NCBI GenBank assembly: GCA_028551475.1
Contig: CM052356.1
Location: 24,765,884 to 24,829,883, forward strand
Reading direction: 5' to 3'
From: Casuarina equisetifolia
Lineage: Eukaryota > Streptophyta > Magnoliopsida > Fagales > Casuarinaceae
Length of the DNA stretch: 64,000 nt
The first letter of the stretch is position 1, and every line of letters starts with the position of its first letter. A program made the position numbers and the translations under genes. Below are positions 37,357 through 47,405 of this stretch, piece after piece. The notes beneath the pieces are model-generated. The model worked only from the letters and a program-made list of their open reading frames with translations. It did no database searches and was not told the origin of the DNA.

Positions 37357-39354
37357 TCATTTGTGGTTGGCAGCGGTTCCAGCCGGGGACTTGGCATGCC
37401 GGAGACTCCTCTCTTGGGAAAGCAATTTTGCGAACCTGTAAGAACAAACGAGTTCCATCGTGTTAACGTGATAATCAACAGCAAACTTTGCTAAAACGAA
37501 GCGTAGAATTTAGTAGTTTGATACCTTTTGAGAGCCTCTTCGTTGGTTTCATGGTTTGAAGGCTCATAGACGCCAGTATTCAGATTCACCCTGGCGACTG
37601 GTTTCTTCAGCAATGCTTCGCCAGTTTTCACAAGATCATCTAAATTCTTGGTCGTGGCTACGTCCACCGTAGAGACTGTGCCGGTTAATGTATCGTCCTG
37701 CATCATTTGGATTCAGAGATGCGTTTAAGTCTTAAGACAGTAATTAAGTCAACAAAACATCGAGTTTTCTTTATTTTCAACATTCAACTTCTCTTACCTG
37801 AATCCTCAGATAGCTTCTCTCACTCTGAAGGGCTTGAAAAACTACAGAGAGATGGACATCCACCATATCTGCGCTTGCTTGAGAAAATACATCCACAATT
37901 GGGGTGGAACCACCCTTGGTTAACCAATCTAATATGCCCCACTTAGCTGCATCAGGCGCCTTGTACTTCCCTTCAGTTTTGGGGTTGCCAGTTCCTAACG
38001 ATATGACCAGAAATCGTGCGTAGTCCATTGGTTTTGTAGGAAAAAAGTCAGTGTTTCCTCTAATGATCTCCTTGGACACTTCACCCATGGCAACTAAGGC
38101 CTGGAAAAGAAGTTTCAGTAAGATATTATGTTAAAGAAAACTTAATCATTGTTCTCGTTGTTATCACTACTCTCTTTTGTAATTAACATTTTTTGTATTG
38201 TTCGGTATTTTGTGAAGTTTGAAAGGTATATACCGGGTTATTAGCAGCAACGCCACCATCTGTCAGGTTAAATTCCCTAACTCTCCCTTCGGCATCTTCG
38301 GTTTCAAAGTAATAAGTGGGAAGATAAGTTGGAGCAGCTGAGGTTGCAATGCATATATCTGAGAGTAAGGCATCTAAACTCTGGTTTTTCTTTACCTGGT
38401 GCATGAAAAGCAAACCAGAAATTGTTAGTATTCCCCAGTTCATCAATAAATCCCATTCAAAGTGGGAAGGAGGATTAAACTAGATAATTGATTTTAGAAA
38501 ATCTGTTCTAAAAGCGGAAAGGATTCAACCTCATAGCTGGAAAAGATGGTTGGTTGGAGTCGCTTAATGTCAAAGGTTGGAATGACAACATTAGTCAAAG
38601 TCTGGTGCAATCTTGTGCTTCCTAGTTTTTCCCTCACAAGGTTATGTAGGTACTTGCCGTCGTACTTTGGCCCCGAAAGAGCTTTGATAATCTTTGTAAC
38701 ATGAGGAAATACTGGACAGCTGTAATTCGACAACAAAATTTTCAAGTTAACGATTGAAAGAAAAAACATAATCTGGGTGATAATCACTAGGGAAGCTTTA
38801 TCTTATATTAATGAAGTTCTGATCTAGTAGAGCTTCGAATTTACTTGTTTTGCGGGAAGATTCTAGGGCAGTGGTTTAGGTAGAAGTCGTTGATATCCTT
38901 GGCGGCAAAGAGGGGTCGGTTCTTCTCATTTGGGGCAGCCAGCATGGCAGTTACAAGACCTCCTGTGCTCGTTCCTGAGATCACATCAAAATAGTCTGCA
39001 ATTCTTGCATCTTCACCATCCAGCTTCTGCATCATGCATAAGCATGTAGAGTAAGTACTTGAAAGATCAAATGCTGAAGCATTAGAATGATGCATGTAAA
39101 AGTGCACAACTTCAGTAATGAAAACCAGATGTTCAAATCTTTTTTACGGCGTATACAGCTAAGTGTGTTATAGCCATTCAGCTTATACATAGTGCATATG
39201 CCTGAGAACTGAGACCTGATACCTGAAGCTCAGATTCTAAGAAACTAAGGATAGTTCCGGGGATAATCCCTCTTATTCCTCCGCCATCAATGCTGAGAAC
39301 GGTAATGAAGTTTCCATAAGTTGGAGGCTGAAGGCGGGGGGTTGCTGCTTCCAT
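37357..39354 (-). CDS. Patatin-like acyl hydrolase, PLP gene 3 (unit C)
   Basis: Seven exons, in transcript order 39354-39223, 39026-38845, 38719-38530, 38395-38234, 38100-37798, 37697-37525, 37435-37357. Exon lengths and phases equal those of genes 1 and 2, giving 406 aa with no breaks. DGGGIRG, GTSTG (Ser64) and DGG (Asp214) are intact, and exon 4 keeps the usual VAANNP. Protein differences from gene 2 are few, in line with a recent B/C duplication. Downstream of exon 1 a short local duplication leaves two donor-like CAG-GT sites 7 bases apart; use of the second would shift the frame. The TATA box at 39566-39573 matches gene 2. Expected activity is lipid acyl hydrolysis. Confidence 0.9.
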
Positions 39355-39565
39355 GGGGATTGGTTTGCAGATAGGTGAGTGGGAGGGGAGAGGTTTTAAG
39401 TGCCTTAGAGGGAAACTTTGAACTTCTTAAAAGCTTCAAAATGAAGTTGTGATCTTGATGCTTTGAGAGAAGAATGGTTTCAGGTGCCCTAAAGGGATAC
39501 TTTGAACTTTGTAAGAGGCTCAAATGAAGTTATGATTTCGATATTTTCTTTGAGAGGAGTAAGGG

Positions 39566-39573
39566 TATATATA
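39566..39573 (-). promoter_or_regulatory. TATA box of PLP gene 3
   Basis: TATATATA preceded by GAGCC on the minus strand, about 212 bases upstream of the ATG at 39354, as in unit B. Confidence 0.6.
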
Positions 39574-39579
39574 GGCTCC

Positions 39580-41125
39580 TCATTCTTCTCAATTTTAAAG
39601 ATTCAACTCATAAACCGCGTTCCTGGACTAAATCATGCCAGAAAGAGAGTCATTACATGAATGTGTTTCAAATTTGACCAAACTTGTACTTCCATGGATT
39701 TTTGCTGGAGTTGGACTACTTGAGGTTCTCAATGAAGGGAACAATTGAAACGTTCATGCGGTGGCCCCTAGTTTCTTTCCTTGGCATAAAAATGGTCCCT
39801 CTCACAGTAACTAAGAATCGTAGGTGAGACTTGAGAAGAATTGTAGGTGAGCAAAAGCAATTAACGTGGAGGCCAATGGTGGCATTAGGCCTAATCCAAG
39901 CCGCTCACTGATTGGCTACCTCCAATAACTTCCTATCTCTTCATTTAATATCATTCTCAAATCTTTCTCCTCAGGCTGCATACAATGGATGTCAAATTCA
40001 AGAACAACAAGAGAATCAAATTTTCATTCAACACGTTGATTTCGATTCGTAAAAGGCGGCACTTCATGCATCTGAAAGCCGGTGATAACATTGAAAAGTC
40101 AGTTGAAGGAAGATAACTTGCAGAGGCCATTCTATATGTAAAGCAACTATAACTCGTTGGATGAAGAATTCAAAAAAGGTGTACCATTCAATCTCACCTG
40201 CATACGCTTCAACGTGATAGACGTTTCACTTGCAGCATGAAAGTGTCAAAAACTGTATCATTCTGTTGGTATTATGGATTTTGTCATTGTGTCATGTCTG
40301 AATTTTAAGGAAATGATAAAAACTTTCTGGAAATACATCATCGTGACTCATCCTTACGTAATTTAGATTGAAAACGGAACCAAGTAGAGTATAATGACAG
40401 AGCTGTAGCGTGAACAGTAGTCCACCCTGTGTGTTTAACAGTTGCTACTTTTCTTGACGTAAACATTTTGGCAGCAAATGTCTACGATTATTATGATAAC
40501 GATTAGAAAACTGCCTTTATGCGTCTATTACATATTAATCTTACCACTTGAGTTTTGAGTCTGCTATTCCCTGACCTTTTGTATTGCTGAAGTTATAAAT
40601 CAACTTTCTATCACTTTACCAGCAAGGTAGAAGAAGATTTAGTTCTGAAAATAGGAGAAGTCAATCGTGAAAGATGATTCTTTTCCCTGTAGATCTTAAT
40701 TTTAACATTAGGAAGAAGTATGAATATGGTATTTGAATAAAGGCCAGCCAATGCGAATGAACAAAGTTAATGGGTGGCGATTAGATGATTATACTAATAG
40801 CCAAGTCTGCATTTGCTTCATGCAAGGCAAACGAATGGAAGTAGCAGCCAATAAAGTAAAAACTTTCAAGGAAAGGTGGTCAATTTCAAGTTTTCGAGAG
40901 CTCAAAGTGAATAGTTACCATCTTCTTGATTGTAAGTGCATCCACAGCAGCGGCTAGACTTGATCATGTATGTAAGATAGAGCAAGGAACTTGAGGTTTA
41001 CATCCATGGATACGGATCTTAATTCAGAAGCAAAGAGCGTGACTAGCTTTTAGGCACATTAGAAAAGAATAGTAATAATAATAATAGGACTCTTGGAGAT
41101 TCGCTAACTAGGCACCATCTCACCA
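39580..41125. other. Upstream flank of PLP gene 3, no gene seen
   Basis: Upstream part of unit C. A 74-codon frame near 40733 is not kept in the other units, so I read the region as non-coding. Confidence 0.45.
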
Positions 41126-41429
41126 CAGTTGAAAACCTGTTTAAAGTTCCATGGCGATACGTTAGGCAAACTTTGTAAAAGTATTGAGAAAGCTGATCTG
41201 GTTGTTGTCTTTGGACTTCAATGCTTAGATTAGTATCTGTTGGATTTCACAACTAATTTCTGCAGTAATGAGGTTTCGCGACAGTGCTTCTCTTGCAAGT
41301 GTAGCTTGGTAAGCGTTCGCTATTTTGAGACGATTATAGAGATAGATTTCTCCTTCTATTTACAACGATAGAGAGCATTGGCTGCCAGGAAAATTCGAAC
41401 TGAAAATTGTCAGAATTGTTTGACACCTT

Positions 41430-42190
41430 ACAAGTGCAGCTTCATTACTGTCACATTTCTGAGTCTCAATATCATGTCTGTCTAAATTCACCTTCGAAAG
41501 GAGTTTCTTGAATAAGCATTCTGCCAATTTTGCAAGATTGTCAACAGAAGACACTTCCCCCTTCAGTGTATCACCTTGCGGCTTAATGTATGACATCTTT
41601 CCTGAGTATGAAATTAGTAGTCCTGGTTTAGGGTTTAGTAGTCGATCTTAATCTTTAGATTCTAGGGAATGAAAATCAGGACTTCCCCGGTTAATATTTG
41701 TCACTTCGCCAGTCGCAGCTCAAGCCTGAAGTATCATAGGATTACCAGATAGGGATTATTGTCAATCAGAGACCTTTAAAGGGGATTTGGAGCTTATATC
41801 GGTGTCTACTGAACCCATTTCCCCGATTATAGCAGCTAATATACCACCCACAGTATTGAATTTTCTCACTTCCGCACTGAATTTGGTTACCAAAATAATG
41901 GGCAGGGAGGTGATGTTAGGGCAGATGAAGTTTTAAAGCCTCTATTTGAAAGGCATCGAGATGCGGGTGGTCCTTCGGTTTTGGTTATGTAAAGTATTAT
42001 TACTAACCCTTCTCATTAGACTGGACTAATTTCAGGTGATGAAGAACTAGGTTTAGTTTCAAAACCTGGTAGCTGGAGTAAATTGTTGGCTGCAGTTGAT
42101 AGATATCGAAAGGTGGGATTAAAATGTTGGTAAGTTTCTGGTGCAATCGCCTACACCGCAGTTTTTTGTTCAGAAGGCTATTAAAGATCA
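41430..42190 (-). pseudogene. Patatin-like pseudogene 2, exons 3-6 remnants
   Basis: Remnants in correct minus-strand order. An exon 3 trace at about 42190-42066 keeps LHQKLTNILIP and QLQPTIYSSYQ before a GT donor. An exon 4 trace at about 41930-41806 keeps VRKFN and a GG-LAA pattern, but the catalytic Asp of DGG is gone. The exon 5 start at about 41727-41655 reads TGEV...RGSPDF after a TGA. An exon 6 trace lies at about 41596-41430 (SSVDNLAKLAECLFKKLLSKVNL). Exons 1, 2 and 7 were not found. It cannot be functional. It is not an obvious copy of units A-C. Confidence 0.7.
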
Positions 42191-42759
42191 GTTTCATCAT
42201 ATTTTGCTTATGGTTTTATCGTTTTTGCAGCACCACCACCTGGAAAACTGTTGGCTCAGGCAGATTGGGTTTAAGTTAATTGTTGTCTAATAAGTGGTAC
42301 TGCCTCAAATGATACATTTTGCTGGAACACCTTTGTCTGAGGGAAGATTAAAGCCATTTTCAAAAAGGAAGGCCTCGGTGTCTTTTTGCAGCATACACGG
42401 GGGCTGGAAGGCAATCTATCTATATGACACAAATTTCGGGATGAAAATAGACCTTGTTTACGTTAAAACGAAGATATAATGCATGCCATCATTGACAACC
42501 ACGTTACATTTTGTTAACGGGAAGCCAATCTGCCTGTGGATATTCCTCCAAGCTTTCAAGCCCGTGTTTCTTTGGTACACTCAAACCGGGATGTTCATCA
42601 TTCAAGGGAACAGCTAAAGGGTTTGATCTCTTGTATGCTTTTGCTTTAGAAAAGAAAAGGAAATAAACAAAAGGAAGAGGCGACGGGGAGACCCATATAC
42701 AAGAATAGTAGTTGAGACTCCAAGAGAATTTCAGGTCAGCGGATTAGGTGAAAGCATGA

Positions 42760-42874
42760 ACGGCAATGTGAATACGTTGCTTTTAGCCAATGGAGTTAAC
42801 AGCAACGTGGGTTCGTCGCTTTTAGCCAATGAGTTACGGCAATTTGGATTCAATGCTTGTAGCCAATGGAGTTT
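42760..42874 (+). repeat. Minisatellite, three 37-39 bp copies with CCAAT
   Basis: Three adjacent imperfect copies start near 42760, 42799 and 42836. Each ends in TAGCCAATG(G)AGTT, so the tract holds three evenly spaced CCAAT motifs. Confidence 0.75.
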
Positions 42875-43019
42875 AGGTATGTGTCATCTTCTGCAACCTT
42901 ATCCAACAAGTCACGAGAGCCTATTCATAGGCTGAGGGTAATCGCATTGACAAATCACCAAACCTTCAATCAATCGGATTTGCGCAATCGTTGAAAGTCG
43001 GGGGTCTTTTTTTTATGCC

Positions 43020-44150
43020 CCAACGAGGACTGGCACACAATTGTTAGCATAATAGGCTTTATAAGTTTGTTCTTTTTTTTATTTTTCGTGGTTATTTAAT
43101 TAGTTTTTACTTGTGGCAGTTACCATGTCAAATCAATGATAAATCAGTAACCAAACTATCGATAATCCTATAGGGTTGATTTTTTAAAAAAATAACTCAT
43201 ACCCACTCACGCACCAACCTCCCATAGGGTTTACTGAATGTCACTCAATAATGAGCATAAATGGATTCCATAAGTTTGTTATTTTTTCCTTTTTGTTTTC
43301 GTGTAGATTTTGAATTGTGATTTCCTGTGATTATCTAATTAGGTTTTTGATTTTGGTAGTTACCATATCAAATCAATGGTAAAACAGTAATTAAACTAGC
43401 AATGATCCCAAAGGGTTGGACGGCACACAATTATAAGAGTAAATGAGTTTTATAATTTTTTTTTGTTTTCATAAAAAAATTTTAACTCACACACTTATGT
43501 ATTCATTTATTGTCTAAGTCCCAACTTGGTAGTTCATAGCTCTTACTAACTTATCACTAAACCAACTAGCAAGCTTGTCATACAGATCTAGAATTATGAT
43601 TTCTTGTAATTATCTAATTGGGTTTTTCAGTTACCATCTCAAATCAATGGTAAAATAGCAATCAACTATCGATGACCCTATGGGGTTGATTGGATGGCAC
43701 ACAATAATTAGCATAAATGGTTTTTATAAGTTTGATCTTTTTTGTTTTTTGTTTTTGTACAGATTTGGAGTTATGATTTCTCGTGGTTATTTAATTAGGT
43801 TTTTGTTTTGGCAGCTACCATGTCAAATCAATGCCAAAGTAGAAAACAAACTATGATTTAGAACTATGATTTCTTGTAATTATTTAATTAGGTTTTTCAT
43901 TTTGGCAGTTACCATCTCAAATTAATGGTAAAATAGCAACAACTAACGATGACCTTATAGGTTTGATTGTATGGCACATAATAATTAGCATAAATGGTTT
44001 TTATAAGTTCGTTCTTTTTTGTTTTTTGTTTTTGTACAGATTTGGAGCTATGATTTCTCTGATTATTGAATTAGGTTTTTTTTTTTGGGGGCAGCTACCA
44101 CGTCAAATCAATGGTAAAACAGTAATCAAGCTATCAAATATTAAGGTGGG
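43020..44150. repeat. Diverged tandem satellite-like array
   Basis: At least six imperfect copies of a unit with the phrases TTATAAGTTTGTTCTTTTTTG, TTATTTAATTAGGTTTTT and TACCATGTCAAATCAATGG. The last phrase recurs at about 43121, 43361, 43632, 43816, 43910 and 44096. The basic period seems to be near 185 bp, with partial and expanded copies. No coding content is seen. Confidence 0.65.
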
Positions 44151-44529
44151 GGTCAACTCATTCTGATTGGTTTTACCAAATCAATCTGTAACACAGTCTT
44201 ATTTAGTAGACCGAGTATCTTTAAACGCGTATAATAAATGATACCTAATTAAATCGCAACAATCTGTCATTCTCAAACCACTTGTGGTTTAGCAGAGTTA
44301 TGTCCATGACCAAGATTTGTTTTAAAGACACTAGGCACCACAAAGCTTATGCCATTGCCATGCACGTGCTTTACGTCAGTCACAGTTGGCTTGTGACTTC
44401 TGTGTTGGTGTAACATCTTTCAAAAACTTTAAAGAATCAGAAAATATTACTAATACAAGAGGTACAAGTCTTTGACCAACAGAGACATAGATAAGGAAAT
44501 GATTTACTAACGTTGGTTAGTAATCTTCT
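44151..44529. other. 3' flank of PLP gene 4
   Basis: Between the tandem array and the PLP gene 4 stop codon. Nothing recognised beyond a likely 3' UTR. Confidence 0.35.
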
Positions 44530-45809
44530 TTACAAGAACAGCTTTTTCGTGTGTGGGGATCTTGAGTCTCGAAGCAGCTTCTCTCGTGAAAGAATTTTGG
44601 CGAACCTGTAAGAAAAGTTTCATACAAGATTAAGTCTAATATATTTTCCAAACCATGCGGGTATGTTGAATGTACGTGCTCGTTTTCCATACCTTCTCAG
44701 AGCTTCCTCATTTGTGCCTCCATTCTCGACGGGTTCTGACATACCCGTCTGCAGGTTCACCCTTGAAACTGGTTTCTTCAGTAGAGTATTCCCTATGTCC
44801 ACAAGTTTGTTCAAATTCTTCTTGGTAGAGACATCAACCGAAGCATCTGTCCCGGACAAGTTGTCATCCTAATCTCAGATTTCAAAATGGGGGGGAAAAA
44901 GGGTCAATAACGTTTAAAATCATGAACACCTTATACCGATTCAGAAAACAAATCGAGCTCATGGTTTCTTACATCAATTCGGAGGTAATTCTCCTCGCAG
45001 TGAAGGGCTTGGAACAGTACAGCTATATGAAAATCGACCATATCTGCGCTTGCTTGAGTGAAGACATCCACTATTGGAACCGAACCACCATGAGTTAACC
45101 AGTCCAGGATACCCCATTTGGCTGCTGTTTTAGCGTCGTATTGTTTAATCTTCCCTGAACCCGTGCCAACTGAGATGACCAAGAAGCGGCCATATTCCAT
45201 GGGCTTAATCGGGTAGAAATCAGGATTTAAGTCGAAGACCTGTTTGGTGATCACATTTATGGCTACCAATGTCTATTTGGTCGTACGGTGCCAAATAGAA
45301 CAGAAAAAAGAACTAGTTAATAAAGACCCGTGAATGTTTTGAAACTTTTAACATAAACCTTTATCACTCTGTATGGCTACATACCGGGTTGTTTGCAGCA
45401 ACGCCACCATCTATAAGATTGAATTCTCGTTCTTTGTTCGTGAACTGGTGAGCAGGAAGGAAAGTCGGAGCTGCGGAGGTGCTGATGCAAATGTCGGACA
45501 GCCGGGCATCCAAGCAGGGAGATTTTTTCGCCTGCAAGAAGTTAAAACTCGGTCTTATTTTCTTTTCTAGAGGTAATAAATCCTTTTAATTTCTTGTTCC
45601 TGTTGTAATTTTCGAACTGGAATTTTAGGCCTTACGATCTCACGAAGAGAAGCCGAGTCAATGGCTATGTTCGATATTTCTAGCCCTAGAAAGCGAAAGA
45701 TTTCATTTCCTTTAACGTTTTCCTATCGTTGAAGGTGTCTAACTCGTAACTAGTTCTTCCCTCTTTCCTTTTCTTTCTGGAAACGCACGATTTTCTAGTC
45801 TATGGAATG

Positions 45810-45858
<49 letters not shown>

Positions 45859-46594
45859 CATAGGTTGAGAAAACGGTTGGTTGAAGATTCTTGATATCAA
45901 AAGTCGGTATAGCAATATGTGTCAGCGTGTTACGCAGCCGGGTCTCCCCTAATTTTTCCTTTACGATCTTGTGAAGGTATTTCCCATTATACTTGGGTCC
46001 TGCAAGAGATCTGTATATGTTTTCAATTGCTCCACGCACGCCTCTGTGATCAAAACCATCATGTACTCAATAGTCAGTATTATAATACCCAGAAGAAGCA
46101 AAAGCCTTCTTGGGTCACCGACCTATAAACAAGGTAAGTGTATCAAGATTACCGTTTTTGAGGGAAGATTTTAGGACAGTGCTCAAGATAGAAGGGCTTG
46201 ATATCCTTCGCGGCAAAGAGAGGACGACCATTTTCATCTGGAGCAGTCAACATGGCGGTCACAAGACCACCTGTGCTTGTCCCGGCAATTACATCAAAGT
46301 AGTCTGCGAGTCTAGCACCCTCGCCATCCAGCTCCTAAACCATGGTTATGTAAACTCATAAACACATCTATACCTGAAGATATTTGAAACTTAAATTAGC
46401 GACGGACAGAAGTATACCTGAAGTTGTGATTCAAGGAAAGCAAGAATAGTTGCAGGGATGATCCCCCTGACACCACCACCATCAATGCTGAGAATGGTGA
46501 TCAAGTTCCCGTAGGTCGGGGGCTGGAGTGGAAGCGATGCTGACTTGCCCATCAGAAGTTGGGGCCGAAATTGAAACGGCACTGTATTATCCAT
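44530..46594 (-). CDS. Patatin-like acyl hydrolase, PLP gene 4 (diverged)
   Basis: Seven exons, in transcript order 46594-46418 (or from ATG 46552), 46334-46153, 46043-45857, 45531-45385, 45272-44973, 44868-44693, 44605-44530. It encodes 400 aa from the ATG at 46552, which aligns with the starts of genes 1-3, or 414 aa from 46594. The dyad and loop are intact (46552 numbering): DGGGVRG from Asp24, GTSTG with Ser65, and DGG with Asp209. Exon 4 is 15 bases shorter than in genes 1-3. The C-terminus differs ([13 protein letters not shown]...). It is therefore an older paralogue, not part of the A-C duplication. The intron 3 donor runs straight into a (CT)n microsatellite. The TATA box is at about 46706-46717. 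Likely function is acyl-lipid hydrolysis. Confidence 0.88.
45813..45855. repeat. (AG)n/(CT)n microsatellite at a 5' splice site
   Basis: About 43 bases of AG on the plus strand, CT on the PLP gene 4 strand. The run includes the T of the intron 3 donor (GAG then GTCTCTCT...). Confidence 0.9.
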
Positions 46595-46705
46595 TAGGAA
46601 GATGAAACTGGCACACGAGTAGGATGTGAAAGAAAAGAATGCCTTAGGTTCTGTAAGGAAGACTAGAGATAGCTGAAGTTGTACTCTCTGACCTGCCAAC
46701 AAACC

Positions 46706-46717
46706 TATTTATATATG
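46706..46717 (-). promoter_or_regulatory. TATA box of PLP gene 4
   Basis: Reads ATATATAAATAG on the minus strand. It lies about 112 bases upstream of the ATG at 46594 and about 154 upstream of the ATG at 46552. Confidence 0.6.
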
Positions 46718-46719
46718 GC

Positions 46720-47405
46720 CTGAGGTGGTTCCCTGGCCACTTGCCAAGTTGAAAGAGTAATTTTCTGGGAACGTGCAAGACTCGGGGCGGCTCCTTTTTC
46801 AAGCAACGACCCGCACGAAACCTCGAGCTTCAAATACCCGTGGACTGCGGATCTCTGTATCGGCTGGAATATTCAAAGGCGTAACTGACCTGTCAAGGCC
46901 CGAAGACTGGAAATGCCCGGGTAATTTCAGCCCGCGATAGACTTTTGCTTTTCAGTAAACCTTGGCGAATGCAGACTAAACTTGGGCTTGGATTTGCTTG
47001 CCGTTGTATAGGAGAAGGAGACGCAGACGAATGAGCAAACAGTTGCGTTGGAAAGTAAAAATGAGTAACTTTTAGATTAATGTATAATAATCTAAAATGT
47101 TTTCAGATAAATCGTGAGAAGTATTAATGCTATTAGTTTCGCCCTTTTTTTTATGGTTTAAAATTGTTTTTTTCGATTCTCCAATTTCCATATCGTTCAA
47201 GGTCCGCATCTTCTGAGAGAAAATTCCCTTTTGTAGTCCCGAGTTGCCGTCTATGAGCGTCCTTGCTTTCGCGGACGAATCGCGAGTTTTCCTCCCGCCA
47301 TCCCCAAACATTACATAACACGAAGACCAAGTAGCACCAAGACATTTCGTTTTTCTTGGTGTTTTTTCTTTTCCTTTTCAAATCTTCTCCCGAGAAAACG
47401 AAACT
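46720..47405. other. Divergent promoter region, PLP gene 4 and SERAC1-like
   Basis: Shared upstream region of the minus-strand PLP gene 4 and the plus-strand SERAC1-like gene. No coding segment recognised. Small open frames here are overlaps with the neighbouring first exon or chance. Confidence 0.4.

Larger units (their letters stand above)
35590..41125. repeat. Segmental duplication unit C (PLP gene 3 and flanks)
   Basis: Third copy of the segment and the closest relative of unit B. Its right border matches that of unit A (GGCACCATCTCA near 41115), so B is the copy that lost its end. It contains a C30 homopolymer at 36328-36357 where unit B has C5. Confidence 0.75.
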
